Assembly: GCA_020137815.1 (NCBI GenBank)
Contig: CM035355.1
Location: forward strand, 905,451-969,450
Direction: 5' to 3'
Length of the DNA: 64,000 nucleotides
Origin: Hormiphora californensis
Lineage: Eukaryota > Ctenophora > Tentaculata > Cydippida > Pleurobrachiidae
Below are positions 46,895 through 56,884 of this stretch, one piece after another; positions within the stretch are counted from its first letter, which is position 1; each line of letters opens with the position of its first letter. Both the position numbers and the translations under genes were made by a program. The notes beneath the pieces were generated by a model. The model did not search any database. It saw only the letters and a list, made by a program, of their open reading frames with translations, and was not told where the DNA came from.

Positions 46895-49800
46895 CGGCAT
46901 CTTTCTTGTATGAAGATAATGTACAACGTACTTGCTAACACGATACAGCTACAGAGGCTATAAAGAGTTAAAAGAAGCCATCTTAATCAATAAAGGGACC
47001 CGAGGGTTGCCATAAATTGTACATAGGTAAGTACACAATATTTGTTAAATTTTTATGAGCAGTACATGTGTTGGGAGCAAGGGTCACCACACACCGAAGT
47101 TAAAATTAAAATTTTGATTTTAAACCCGCACACATCTCTCTCCCCATTCTAAAAGTAACAATCTCACACGCGATTTTAACGGCGTGTTAAAATTTTGTCA
47201 TCCAACGCGACCGTCAAAATCGTGCGTGAGATTGTTACTTTTAGAATGGGGAGAGAAATTTTAACGGCCGCTGGTGTGTGCGGATTTAAAATCAAAATTT
47301 TAATTTTAACTTTAACTTTGGTGTGTGGTGACCCTTGCAATACAAAACTCACCTGGAGGTATGACATGAGTTGTTTGATCATGGTAGCAGCTAGAGGGTT
47401 TAGTCCAGTCAGGAAAATACCGTATCCAATAATCACCGTGACAATAATTAGTAGGGCCAGGGCTGCAATTGGAACCTGAAATATTAATATATTGTTGGTA
47501 AAAATACAACTACTGCATCAAACAGTAATACAAGGAGGGAGGTAACGTTAACTTAGAAGAGATTACACAATATGAACCCGTAGTCACCATCATTGCAACT
47601 ACCTTTGAATCCAGACACTCCCTACATTAGTAACTACCTTTGAATCAAGACACTCCCTACATTTGCAACTACCTTTGAATCCAGACACTCCCTACGTTTG
47701 CAACTACCTTTGAATCCAGACACTCCCTACATTTGTAACTACCTTTGAATCCAGACACTCCCTACACTTGCAACTACCTTTGAATCCAGACACTCCCTAC
47801 ATTTGTAACTACCTTTGAATCCAGACACTCCCTACACTTGCAACTACCTTTGAATCCAGACACTCCCTACATTTGCAACTACCTTTGAATCCAGACACTC
47901 CCTACATTTGCAACTACCTTTGAATCCAGGCACTCCCTACACTTGCAACTACCTTTGAATCCAGACACTCCCTACACTTGCAACTACCTTTGAATCCAGA
48001 CACTCCCTGCACTTGCAACTACCTTTGAATCCAGACACTCCCTACATTTGCAACTACCTTTGAATCCAGACACTCCCTACATTTGTAACTACCTTTGAAT
48101 CCAGACACTCCCTACACTTGCAACTACCTTTGAATCCAGACACTCCCTACACTTGCAACTACCTTTGAATCCAGACACTCCCTGCACTTGTAACTACCTT
48201 TGAATCCAGACACTCCCTACACTTGCAACTACCTTTGAATCCAGACACTCCCTACACTTGCAACTACCTTTGAATCCAGGCACTCCCTACATTTGCAACT
48301 ACCTTTGAATCCAGGCACTCCCTACATTTGCAACTACCTTTGAATCCAGACACTCCCTACATTTGCAACTACCTTTGAATCCAGACACTCCCTGCACTTG
48401 CAACTACCTTTGAATCCAGACACTCCCTACACTTGTAACTACCTTTGAATCCAGACACTCCCTACGTTTGCAACTATCTTTGAATCCAGACACTACCTAC
48501 ATTTGCAACTACCTTTGAATCCAGACACTCCCTGCACTTGCCCCCTGCCATCCTGTACCCATCACTACACTTCTCGCAGGTAGGTCCCTCTGAGCCCTCC
48601 TCGCAGCTCCCATCCTTGCAGTTCTCAGGAAACATGCAATTGACACAGCCATCTGTCGCGTAGGAACAATCGTAACTGTAATCGTCCCCATCATCTAGCC
48701 AGAAACTAAACCTGACCCATTTGTTAGCCATCTTCCCACTATCACATGTTACACCTAGTGGGAATCGGGTGTTACATGGTGTTGTGAGGTAGAGGGGATA
48801 AATAGGGAGGTTTTCAAACTTTGTGTGTGAGAGTGTGTGAGAGTTTGAACAAGTTTGGAACGTTACGACTGGCAAATCATCTACTCACAGGAGATTTCTG
48901 AGTTGTTCAGAGTCACATATTCTCCAGCGTTACTACAGAAACATTCAGAAATATTGTTGTGATCGGACGCGTCATTTGTCAAACTGAAACACAATAAAAC
49001 CAAGTTAAGCGAACGGTAGGGTGATTGAAGCAAATAGGGTCAGGCAATTGCCTGACAGGGTTCACATGATGTGGTGGGGGTGACAGAACGATGAAGACAT
49101 AAAAAACGGTAGGGCCAAGAGAGTAAGTATCTAGTTATAATGAAAATATCACTGCATACTGAGTAAAGGGGTAATTTACCTGTCACATAGAAACATGTTG
49201 CACTTCAGATCGGCCTCACCCACTCCTATCAGAGTATCAGGGTAACTTCCGGATATGTAGTTGTCGCTCAAATCAAGGCCACCAGTCCAACTCGATTTAA
49301 TACTAACAAGTGATCCCTCTATCATGTTATTTGACATTTGAAGGGTCGTCAGGGCATTAAAGTTTGTATCTGATAGGTCAACTGTCGTTATATTTCCACT
49401 AAACTTATTACCGTTGAGGTTCAGGTCCACGAGCCCAGATTGATTCTGAATCCGACCAAAGAACGTGCTGATATCCTCAGAGAGAGAGTTATTTGTGAGG
49501 TATAGAGTTTGGAGAGAATCGGGGAAATTCCCAGTTAGTGCCTTTATACTGTTGTAGGAGAAATCCACCTTCGTCAACATAGTCACATTCTCCAAACTTG
49601 GAAAAGAGCTAATACTATTCTCAGGTAAAACCAGTTTTTCAAGCTCCGAAAGTGCATCAATCCCATCTGGTACATCACCAGTTAAAGCCATATTTGTGAG
49701 ACTAAGCTCTTTCAATCGGTAGCCATCGCTCCAAGTCAGGCCCTCCCCATTTGCCATGCCGTTACGAAGTGTTTCAGCATTAGTACTGTTAGCTTCAGAA

Positions 49801-50007
49801 ACACCTGAGAGTCCCCAACTATCCTCCACTGACCAGTTATCGCCATCAAGTGCATTGTAAAAATCGATGAGATCTGGGTGGGAGAACTAAAGTAAGCTTA
49901 AAATAGCCCAAAATAGGTCACAACTTACAATTTATTTCTGCGATGTTCACCTCACCCCATGATACAGAGCATAGCAATGAGAGAACAACAAAAAACTGTC
50001 CTGTCAT
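40936..50007 (-). CDS. LRR/cysteine-rich/multi-pass membrane protein, 16 exons
   Basis: Exons in transcript order: 49929-50007, 49180-49873, 48889-48983, 48513-48754, 47353-47475, 46316-46421, 46007-46116, 45832-45914, 45625-45739, 44888-44983, 44618-44739, 44429-44516, 44237-44328, 41708-41852, 41232-41342, 40936-41109. All junctions are GT-AG and phase-consistent, giving 824 residues. Order: signal peptide (MTGQFFVVLSLLCSVSWG); plant-type LRR cap (DFYNALDGDNW) and about eight leucine-rich repeats to residue 260; a cysteine-rich stalk (GCVNCMFPENC; CEKCSDGY); then about eight or nine hydrophobic spans beginning PIAALALLIIVTVIIGYGIF; and an acidic tail ending EMQVEEQF. The membrane part includes LYESF followed by VLLLRKFIMILL, resembling the YxPYR/LLRK segment of polycystin/TRP-like C-termini in LRR or EGF membrane proteins of unicellular relatives of animals. 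It is probably a cell-surface receptor or channel; ligand unknown. Confidence 0.85.
41519..41699. mobile_element. 181-bp MITE, copy 2 (inverted relative to ARF-intron copy)
   Basis: Reverse complement of the element at 28824-29005, with many shared blocks (CGGTCGCTTGTAGTGGGAAA, ATACAGTAAGACGACGCGCA, AATCAGGGCGCTAGTACGTG). ATA flanks both ends. It sits in the intron just 8 bp from the donor of exon 41708-41852. Confidence 0.85.
42031..43735. repeat. Compound tandem repeat in the long receptor-gene intron
   Basis: First, two copies of a 148-bp unit (starting TTCGGGGCCTGGCAAGGCCC, from 42031 and 42179) ending in AAACCATAAACC strings. Then three copies of a 470-490-bp unit (ATTTTTAGAGTGAAAGTTTT at 42334, 42821 and 43289), each with GTAATTACATGTAATTA-type AT repeats and closing GCGTTTTGGTCGAGGT. 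The copies are highly similar. Open frames repeated across the copies are by-products of the tandem structure. Confidence 0.9.
45118..45585. repeat. 52-bp minisatellite in a receptor-gene intron
   Basis: About nine units containing AAGAATCCACACGGCACATA, then CAACCCCCACACAACCCCCT and CTACTACTAAAC. Some units are shortened. It lies between exons 44888-44983 and 45625-45739. Confidence 0.92.
46464..46630. mobile_element. Fragment of the CAGTCGGACCCCGATTTA MITE family
   Basis: It begins TA-CAGTCGGACCCCGATTTA like 23862-24033 and carries CCACTAAATCGGGG units, but the right terminal repeat is missing: the sequence stops matching after CCCTAAATCGG near 46628. Confidence 0.8.
46781..46891. repeat. 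(CT)n microsatellite in a receptor-gene intron
   Basis: About 110 bp of CT with two CCCTCT interruptions. It has no coding meaning. Confidence 0.95.
47078..47337. mobile_element. 260-bp foldback MITE beside a splice donor
   Basis: The ends are CAAGGGTCACCACACACCGA and its inverse TTTGGTGTGTGGTGACCCTTG. The arms continue through ATTTTGATTTTAAA and a CTCCCCATTCTAAAAGTAAC/inverse pair to a central loop near 47200, so nearly the whole element is palindromic. It ends 13 bp from the GT donor of exon 47353-47475. No clear duplication seen. Confidence 0.85.
47592..48540. repeat. 35-bp minisatellite copying an exon end and its splice donor
   Basis: About 27 units. On the transcript (minus) strand each unit reads GGAGTGTCTGGATTCAAAG, which is the last 19 bases of exon 48513-48754, followed by GTAGTTGCAAATGTAG, the first bases of the intron. 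Variants change A/G or T/C at a few sites. The array lies entirely in the intron after the true donor at 48512. Every unit keeps a GT donor and an AG just before GGAGTG, so each is a potential 19-nt exon. Confidence 0.95.
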
Positions 50008-50584
50008 GTCTTGGAGGGGTAGAAACGTCACAAAACAGCGGCTTTTTTCAAACTTTTTGCAGTTTTACAAAAAATTTTGAAATTTTGAAATAACTTTTCA
50101 AAGCAGTCTTGCACAAAAAGTGCGCTGCTGCGCGCAGCGTTCTCTGTAGCGCGCGAAAAAATGAAAGATTGCCGCGCGGTCGCGATAAATAAAAAAAGAC
50201 TCAAGTTTCTGTTTCGACTTTTTTTCCAACTTTTCAGTTTTTTGGTTTGAAAAGCGCTGCCTTATCCCGCGGGGGCCAGCAACGTTTGCCAATGAAAAGC
50301 GCTGCCAACAGCGTTTGCCAAGTCGCTTGATTCATTTGATCGGCTTCGTTTATCTCTAATTTCCACTAAAGTCCTTTTTTTCTTCAGCTGTTCACCCAAA
50401 AACTGAAATTTCATGAAATTTAGAATTTTTGTGCGTGCTAAACGTATTCCACGCACGACTTTGGGGGGGGGGGTGAACAGTTCAAAAAAATGGAGTATAG
50501 ATACTTACTTCCACTAGGCATTAAACACTCATCTTTGAGGGCATGTTTTTGTAGCCTCCTGATTTAACTCCACCTTCAGGAAGA
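50008..50584. promoter_or_regulatory. Divergent promoter region, LRR receptor gene and BBIP1
   Basis: 577 bp between the two outward-facing start codons. CG-containing motifs (GCGCTGCTGCGCGCAGCG around 50120, GCGCGCGAAAAA around 50150) and a duplicated AAAAGCGCTGCC element (50250 and 50296) lie on the receptor side, and a run of ten Gs at 50462-50472 on the BBIP1 side. Confidence 0.45.
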
Positions 50585-50788
50585 ATGGCTGAAAAGGAGC
50601 AGGTCCTGCCCGAATACATCCCAACTAAGGGAGTTCTCTACTTTGAGGAGTCCAGTCAGATGGTACTTTGTAAACCCAGGATTATGCCACTGAAAAGTGC
50701 AACCCTTGAGAGAATGGAGCAGATACAAAAAGAGGCTGCTGACGCTGTAAAAGATCAGATGAAAAATGATAGCCAACAAACTTTTTAG
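50585..50788 (+). CDS. BBIP1: BBSome-interacting protein 1 (BBIP10/BBS18)
   Basis: BBIP1 is the smallest BBSome subunit, needed for BBSome assembly and ciliary membrane traffic. This single-exon ORF gives 67 residues from the ATG at 50585. The diagnostic core is MVLCKPRIMPLKSATLERME, which follows the vertebrate core almost residue for residue (MVLCKPKLLPLKS-TLEK), preceded by QVLP and FEES. The C-terminus is a short charged helix. The length is slightly below the human protein, which has an N-terminal extension. A 3' untranslated stretch of about 100 bp precedes the next gene on the same strand. Confidence 0.92.
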   Translation: MAEKEQVLPEYIPTKGVLYFEESSQMVLCKPRIMPLKSATLERMEQIQKEAADAVKDQMKNDSQQTF

Positions 50789-50951
50789 ATTAGAACTAAT
50801 ATCAGAGATGTTGTATATTTTTGTGTATAGTTAATCACCTGCAACTTTATTTGTGAATAACATAACTCTCCTGTTTTAATGGACTCTATTTAAGTTGGCG
50901 ATTACCCTCCACAATCTCTCTGTGAATCTAGTGAGACAGACCAATGTCCGA

Positions 50952-53534
50952 ATGTCCTCTGTCATTTCCAACATTCTTTACACCCCGCTGACATTCTCAC
51001 GACATATTTCACAGACAATGGTTAACAGCCTCTTCAAGGCGCTGTCCCTGACAAACAATGATGACAGTACCGACACAACGACAGACATCACTACGACAGA
51101 CAACACTACGACAGACAACACATCTGAAGATGAAGAAGAGAAAGATCCCCGGGATAAAATTGTGGAAAAACCGAAGGATTCAGAGCAGGAATTCAGGGTG
51201 TTTACACTGAAGAACGGTTTGAGGTGTTTGCTGGTGTCAGATGGTGATGGGGAGAGCAGTAAAAACTCCATGGTTCAGGCCCATAAAGACATTGATTCAA
51301 CTGACACGGGAGCAGCCTGTCTGTCAGTGGGAGTGGGCAGTGTGCACAATCCCCGACACGCACAAGGTGAGTTACCAGCTTCATGGGAGTATTGTGTCTA
51401 CATTGTTTTGAGTACCTGTCTCTGTAAGTTAAACTTCACTGTTTGCATTGTTCCTGATTACCCTGTCTGTTATTGTCCTCCATGCCTGTATCTGTCTTAG
51501 CTTCCTCATTATCAGTAACGGTATCTTCACTTCCCGGCCGTATTAAACTGCAAACTCACCCCCCCCCCCCTCAGGATTGGCCCATTTCCTGGAACATATG
51601 ATGTGTATGGGATGTAAAAAGTACCCCGGAGAAAACGAGTTTGATGAGTTTATCGACGAACACGGGGGTAGTTCAAATGCTGCTACTGACTTTGAAATTG
51701 TAAGTTTCACGTGATGTTTATTGTTCATGCCCAAATATGGTATTGAAAACCATGTGATACCCATATATGGTATGAACTACGTGACAATTCTTCAGACTCA
51801 GTACATGTTTGACATATCAGTAGAGTATATCGAGGAGGGACTGGATCGATTAGCTCATCAGTTTATACATCCCCTACTTCGAAAGAGTAGTGTAAATCGG
51901 GAGGTAAGTGCTGAACTAATTTATTGTTGTTCATGTATAATGAAATTTCTAAATGATTTAAATAATTAATAATTACTACATATTTGTCTCGCTCGACCCT
52001 GTTTCACTGCATCTCACAGAGTCTGAATATTAAAAAGGCTTTGAACAAAACAATAAAACACCACAGGTAAACAATTAATCACCTCCCAGGTGAATGCAGT
52101 GGATAGCGAGTTTATGATGGGACTGCAGAAGGACAGTGAGAGGTTGGAAGCTATTAATGTCTCTCTCATCCAGTCTGACCATCCTTGTTGTATATTCGCT
52201 GCAGGAAACAAGAAATCCCTCCTAAAGGTATTAATTGATCAAATCGTTGATTGTTATCTAATTATCTAATTAATAATTAATAATAATTGCTTGTGTTTTA
52301 TACAGGACACAAAAAGAGCGGGTATTGACATTCTCTCAGAGCTGCGTAAGTTTTACGATCAGTACTACTCGTCCAACCTCATGACGCTGTGTGTCCAGAG
52401 CACCCTGTCCCTTGACGCGATGGAGAAGATGGTGGGGGTGTTTGAGAAGATACCCAACAAGTCCATACCCCGGCCCACACTGGAGACACTTCCCAGACCA
52501 GTTAACAAGTGCAACTTCCTCAAGTATGATGGGGAGAGTTGTTATTCAATAACATTGAAATGTGGATAATAGTAATAATTATGCACTGAACTGCTGTAGA
52601 CATCACCCACTCACTTCATACACACACAACACCCACACACATGACCAAGCCTGTACGACAGGTTATTGATCACCGGCTGTATTACAGCACGAGAGAGCCG
52701 TCACTAGTATCGTGCAGTGATCCGAAGATCATGATAACAATTAATATGACGTGATCAACTGCTATAGCCCAACTGTTCATTTTGAGAATTCTGATACAAA
52801 GATATTATTTGCCGTACTGATATATGAGGTAACTCAAACCCCCCAGTTTCATCTCCTTGTTTAACATGGGAGTTACCAAGGGAATCCACTGGGTTCGATT
52901 AATCTAGGCACATACCCACAGTACTATTCGAATTGGCGTATCTTTATATCAGGAATCTCGGATAGCAACAATCCTTGTGTTTTATTGCTATCTGAACAGA
53001 TTAGGCGTATAGACAGGGCTCTTATTATCAGCAGTGCTCACGTTTCAAGGATAATAGTAATAATTATGCACTGAACTGCTGTAGACATCACCCACTCACT
53101 TCATACACACACAACACCCACACACATGACCAAGCCTGTACGACAGGTTATTGATCACCGGCTGTATTACAGCACGAGAGAGCCGTCACTAGTATCGTGC
53201 AGTGATCCGAAGATCATGATAACAATTAATATGACGTGATCAACTGCTATAGCCCAACTGTTCATTTTGAGAATTCTGATACAAAGATATTATTTGCCGT
53301 ACTGATATATGAGCTAGACCCTGTTTCGAAGGGTTTGAACCAGTAAACACAACCTCAGGTATTACCCAGTAAAGGACAAGACCAAGTTGTATGTGAGTTG
53401 GTTTGTAGAGCCCATGTTACCCCACTACAAATCTAAACCTGATACATTGGTTGAGTGGTGTCTAGGACACGAGGGTCCTGGATCACTGCTTAGTAAACTC
53501 AAGAAGGAACAACTCGCTACTTCCTTGGATGCAG
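50952..53534 (+). CDS. M16 metallopeptidase (nardilysin/IDE-type), N-terminal part only
   Basis: M16 enzymes cleave peptides inside a clam-shell chamber using an inverted zinc site. Exons: 50952-51366, 51575-51699, 51796-51903, 52090-52227, from 52306 to about 52516 or further, and 53359-53534. The zinc motif is intact: HFLEH in GLAHFLEHMMCMG, with the third ligand region at NREVNAVDSEF. Further matches are YPGENEFDEF, HGGSSNAATD, LREFY-like ELRKFYDQYY, and GHEGPGSLLSKLKK. An acidic Asp/Thr-rich insert precedes the domain, as in nardilysin. The protein stops after about 390 residues of an expected 1,000 or so: no later exon is found before the BTB gene. Exon 5 runs into a TAA; a weak donor (AA|GTGCAA near 52514) would join it in frame to 53359. 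It is either a truncated gene or one whose remainder lies outside the window. Confidence 0.8.
52564..52828. repeat. 265-bp direct repeat, copy 1
   Basis: Starts GGATAATAGTAATAATTATG and ends GTACTGATATATGAG. The second copy, same length and apparently identical, is at 53049-53313, 485 bp on. Copy 1 overlaps the end of the M16 exon-5 open frame. Confidence 0.93.
53049..53313. repeat. 265-bp direct repeat, copy 2
   Basis: Second copy of 52564-52828; 220 bp of unrelated sequence lie between. The repeat lacks TG...CA ends and target duplications, so a local tandem duplication is more likely than a tiny LTR element. Confidence 0.93.
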
Positions 53535-53923
53535 GTTAGTGTCATGCCCATATGTTAGTGAAATATACATGATATACATATGGTTAAGAAACTACAACGA
53601 CACGTGACGACAGTGTGGTTCGGTACTTGTTGATTTATCCAGGTCACCTTGTTTTCCTTACACCAACAATCACCGCAATACTAACAACCAGTATTATGTT
53701 GTTATAGTCACATGATATATCCATATACATATGCGGCTTCTTATGCAGTCACCCTTCTCCAGTGACTGGTGCTTGTTGTTACCATAATATTAGGTTGTCT
53801 CAGAAAATATTTCGTGACCCATTTTCTCCAATTAAGCCCGATTCCGATTTAAAACTTTTCTAGCCTTGAATCTATAAAACAAGCGCACCCTAACGCCTCA
53901 TATTCCTATATATAGTCACCACC

Positions 53924-55528
53924 ATGGAAATTCCGAATTGTACCGTACCCATGAACTTTGGTAGCCAGTACCGGGAGTTCCCGGGTCTGAATGACCTACA
54001 ACTGATGTGCAGTGGAGGTGAAGTAGTCCGCACCAGCTCTTTCCCGCTAGCCATAAACAGTCCAGTAATGTGCGATTTAGTTGGTACCCAGGGAATGAAA
54101 GAGCTAGACGTGGAGGAATTTTCGGAGCCCTCGGTGAATTGTTTCGTCTATGCATGTTACTCGGGTTATTTAACTCTCCTCAAGAAGCAAAACTTTCGGG
54201 AGGTCAACAAAATGTGTGCAGTGTTTAAGGTCCAATGGATGATAGACAGCTGTCTCAAATTCTTTACTGGCCTCTGCTCCGAGCTTACCGAAGAATCCTT
54301 TGAAACAGCATGGTATCTGTTCGAGGAAGCGGCATACATCCTCAAGGAGAGGAACAGCAGAGAGCTGGAAAAGCTTTTAAAAAACAGATTGGAAGAATTG
54401 CCTACTCTCAGATTGGCACTGATAAATGAATTTCTCTCACGTGATCCTAACGAACAGGAGTTCATGTACACCAAGCTTTGTTTATCCCTGGCTGGAAAGT
54501 CAACCCCTGTTCTTCATAGTTGGCTAATTACCCTGATAGAAAATAAGACCCCTCCCGTGGAACTTAGTGGAGTCGAAAAACAGTTCCTCAAATCCCAAAC
54601 CCTGACGATTTGTTCCCAAGAGGATCCTGAAGTCTACAAAAAGTTGGTCAATACTCTCCAATCTTTATTGGGCAACGAAGATCTTGGTGCATTATTTGCA
54701 ACATTCCTTCAGGTTCAAATGATGCCAGTAGTACCCAGTCCCTCGAGTAGCTCCCAGTACAAACCTGACCAGATTGTGTATCCTATAGAAATACCAGCTC
54801 TTGGAGGGTGCACTTCCTTTCTGGATGCTGTGAAAGTACTTGATGGGGAAACGAGAATTAATTCATGTTCCCAGTTTGTAATATCTCTATCCTACTGCTG
54901 TGACATGTTTGACGACACATCTTCACAGGACGTTGTTGATGCAATAACAGCAGCACTGGAGAAGCGACGTAACAACACTACACTCGGGCTATTTGGAGTC
55001 TCACTGTTAACCGAATTGGGGTACTTTAGAAACTTTACTGGAGTTAGCGGAGTTGTGGAGCAGTACATGAGAGAGAAGGAGGACAGTGCAGTTGGATTGT
55101 ATGTGGATGCTCTATATGATGTCCCATTGAAGTTCCCACTGCAGCATTCCAGAACCGTGTTCCTTGACCTGCATGATGATGGACCAAGTTACTGTAATGA
55201 AAACCCAAAGGGGTCCAAGAAAAGATGCAAGTTGGCTGTGGAGTTTTCATTGACTCTTTCAACTGATCAATCGTGGCCAATAATTACCACTAAATTAGTG
55301 ACGGATCAAACAATTTTAGAATCTCGAACAGACTCTCATTTTCACCAAGACCCTGAATTGCTCCAGTATCTTTGGATTGATGATTTTGGTGATCACGGTA
55401 TCTTCTCCTTCACGGTGTGTAGTGATATAAACACTCCAACTACCACACTACGAAGATTCTACGAGCACTGTAATGAACACAATATGGTGTACATTGATAT
55501 CGGGTTACCTTGTGTAGAACTTGGCTAG
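53924..55528 (+). CDS. BTB/POZ-domain protein, copy 1
   Basis: An intronless gene of 534 residues from an ATG in good context (CACCACCATGG). Residues about 20-115 look like a BTB/POZ fold (LNDLQLMCSGGEVVRTSSFP; VNCFVYACYSGYLTLL; MCAVFKVQWMIDSCLKFF), normally a dimerisation and CUL3-adaptor domain. Residues 115-200 look like a BACK-type helical region (ESFETAWYLFEEAAYI). The C-terminal 300 residues (SFLDAVKVLDGETRINSC, LLTELGYFRNFTG and a final IDDFGDHGIFSFTVCSD) match no family I recognise. There are no kelch or MATH repeats. Two more copies follow at 58660 and 62882 in a tandem array with innexin fragments between. Function is unknown; a substrate adaptor is only an inference. Confidence 0.75.
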   Translation: MEIPNCTVPMNFGSQYREFPGLNDLQLMCSGGEVVRTSSFPLAINSPVMCDLVGTQGMKELDVEEFSEPSVNCFVYACYSGYLTLLKKQNFREVNKMCAVFKVQWMIDSCLKFFTGLCSELTEESFETAWYLFEEAAYILKERNSRELEKLLKNRLEELPTLRLALINEFLSRDPNEQEFMYTKLCLSLAGKSTPVLHSWLITLIENKTPPVELSGVEKQFLKSQTLTICSQEDPEVYKKLVNTLQSLLGNEDLGALFATFLQVQMMPVVPSPSSSSQYKPDQIVYPIEIPALGGCTSFLDAVKVLDGETRINSCSQFVISLSYCCDMFDDTSSQDVVDAITAALEKRRNNTTLGLFGVSLLTELGYFRNFTGVSGVVEQYMREKEDSAVGLYVDALYDVPLKFPLQHSRTVFLDLHDDGPSYCNENPKGSKKRCKLAVEFSLTLSTDQSWPIITTKLVTDQTILESRTDSHFHQDPELLQYLWIDDFGDHGIFSFTVCSDINTPTTTLRRFYEHCNEHNMVYIDIGLPCVELG

Positions 55529-56006
55529 CTGTGTTGTTACATCTTCCAATGTACTGAGTGGCTACTAGATAAATGACAATGAGATATTTTCTCAAAATAA
55601 ACTAATTGTGTGGTCAATATTATTGTATGATTCGATTTGGGTTGCGTCGTGTGAAGGATTGTTGATTCCCTTTATACTGTATGTTTATATTTAACCTAAT
55701 TAATGATTATGATAATGTTTTGAATTAATTAAGTCTAACGGTGTCTACCTAGTCCCAGTTATAGTGAATGTTATGTATACCACCACAGTTTGGCCACAAT
55801 AGGGCTCTAAACTAAGGTTGTGTTTTCCCATCATGGGGCTCTATAATGGTGTTATTTATCACGTGATACTCATATGTTGGTGTTGGTGGCCACGTAAAGC
55901 ACAAATATTAACTGAATCAATAAGTTGACCGATCTAATCGGATGTCTTTGGCAAACATAATTATCATGAAATTTATTTAATAACACATCGATATAACACA
56001 CGTGTT
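55529..56006. other. BTB copy 1 downstream region
   Basis: AT-rich, noncoding. It is paralogous to about 60393-60870 downstream of copy 2, so it belongs to the duplicated unit. AAATAAAC near 55595 is a possible polyadenylation signal. Confidence 0.6.
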
Positions 56007-56884
56007 GGGCAAAAAAAATGTCCCCCCTAGACTAGCATAGTTCCAGATATCGTAGAGCTCTAAAATTTTACACAGCTGTTCTATGGGACAAATAAATAGG
56101 TTCCACAAAATTTCAGACTTTTAGCTCAAAGTTCTTTTTTTTTTATAGGAATGAACATTGTCATTCATTCCAAAAAACATGATTATTCGTTCCAGAAGTC
56201 AGGCAATTGTCTTTGGCTATCGATTTTCTTTCAAATGCGACCAAGAAAAGCCAAAACGGACAACCACAAGACACACAGTGGTCATGTTTCTGACAGTTAG
56301 TCAGGTTATGTGATCCCCACCGAATCGAGAATTGCTAATCAGGCTTAGTGGGGAAGAATCACGTATCACAATCGCTAATGAGAGATGTGTATTGAAAAAG
56401 CGACATGTGATTCGAGAGCACTTGGCTAAAGAGGCCACTTGTTAATGAGCTTCGGATCTCATGACCAATCGTCATCGTCATCCCTCATAAGCGGCTGTGT
56501 TACGTGATTCTCCACCACTAAGCCTGATTAGCGATTCTGAATAACTTACACGATTCGGTGGGGATCACATGACCTGACTAACTGTCAGAAACATGACCAC
56601 TGTGTGCCTTGTGGTTGTCCGTTTTGGCTTTTCTTGGTCGCATTTGAAAGAAAGAAAAATAGCCAAAAACAATTGCCGGGCCTTTTGGAAAGGGGAAAAA
56701 TCTGTTTTTTGGAATGAATGACAATGTTTTCCCATCAAAAAAATTTAAAAATTTTGGGGCCCAAAAAAAATCTTTAAATTTTGTTTGGGAAACCCATTTA
56801 TTGGGCCCCTAGAAAAAGCTGTGTAAAATTTTAGAGCTCTTTCGATATTGGAACTTGCTGTCTAGGGGGGACATTTTTTTGCCC
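56007..56884. mobile_element. Foldback MITE between BTB copy 1 and the innexin fragment
   Basis: The left end GGGCAAAAAAAATGTCCCCC is repeated inverted at the right (GGGGGGACATTTTTTTGCCC). Matching arms include GGCAATTGT...TTTGGCT, CGGACAACCACAAG, GGTCATGTTTCTGACAGTTA and CCCACCGAATCG, giving arms of about 350-400 bp around a centre near 56445. The right arm enters the poor-quality sequence, so its mismatches are not reliable. The paralogous site downstream of BTB copy 2 lacks the element. Confidence 0.8.

Noticed and set aside
52564-53313. Miniature LTR (TRIM) element made of the two 265-bp repeats
   Set aside because: The repeats lack TG...CA ends, a primer-binding site and a target duplication; local tandem duplication fits better.
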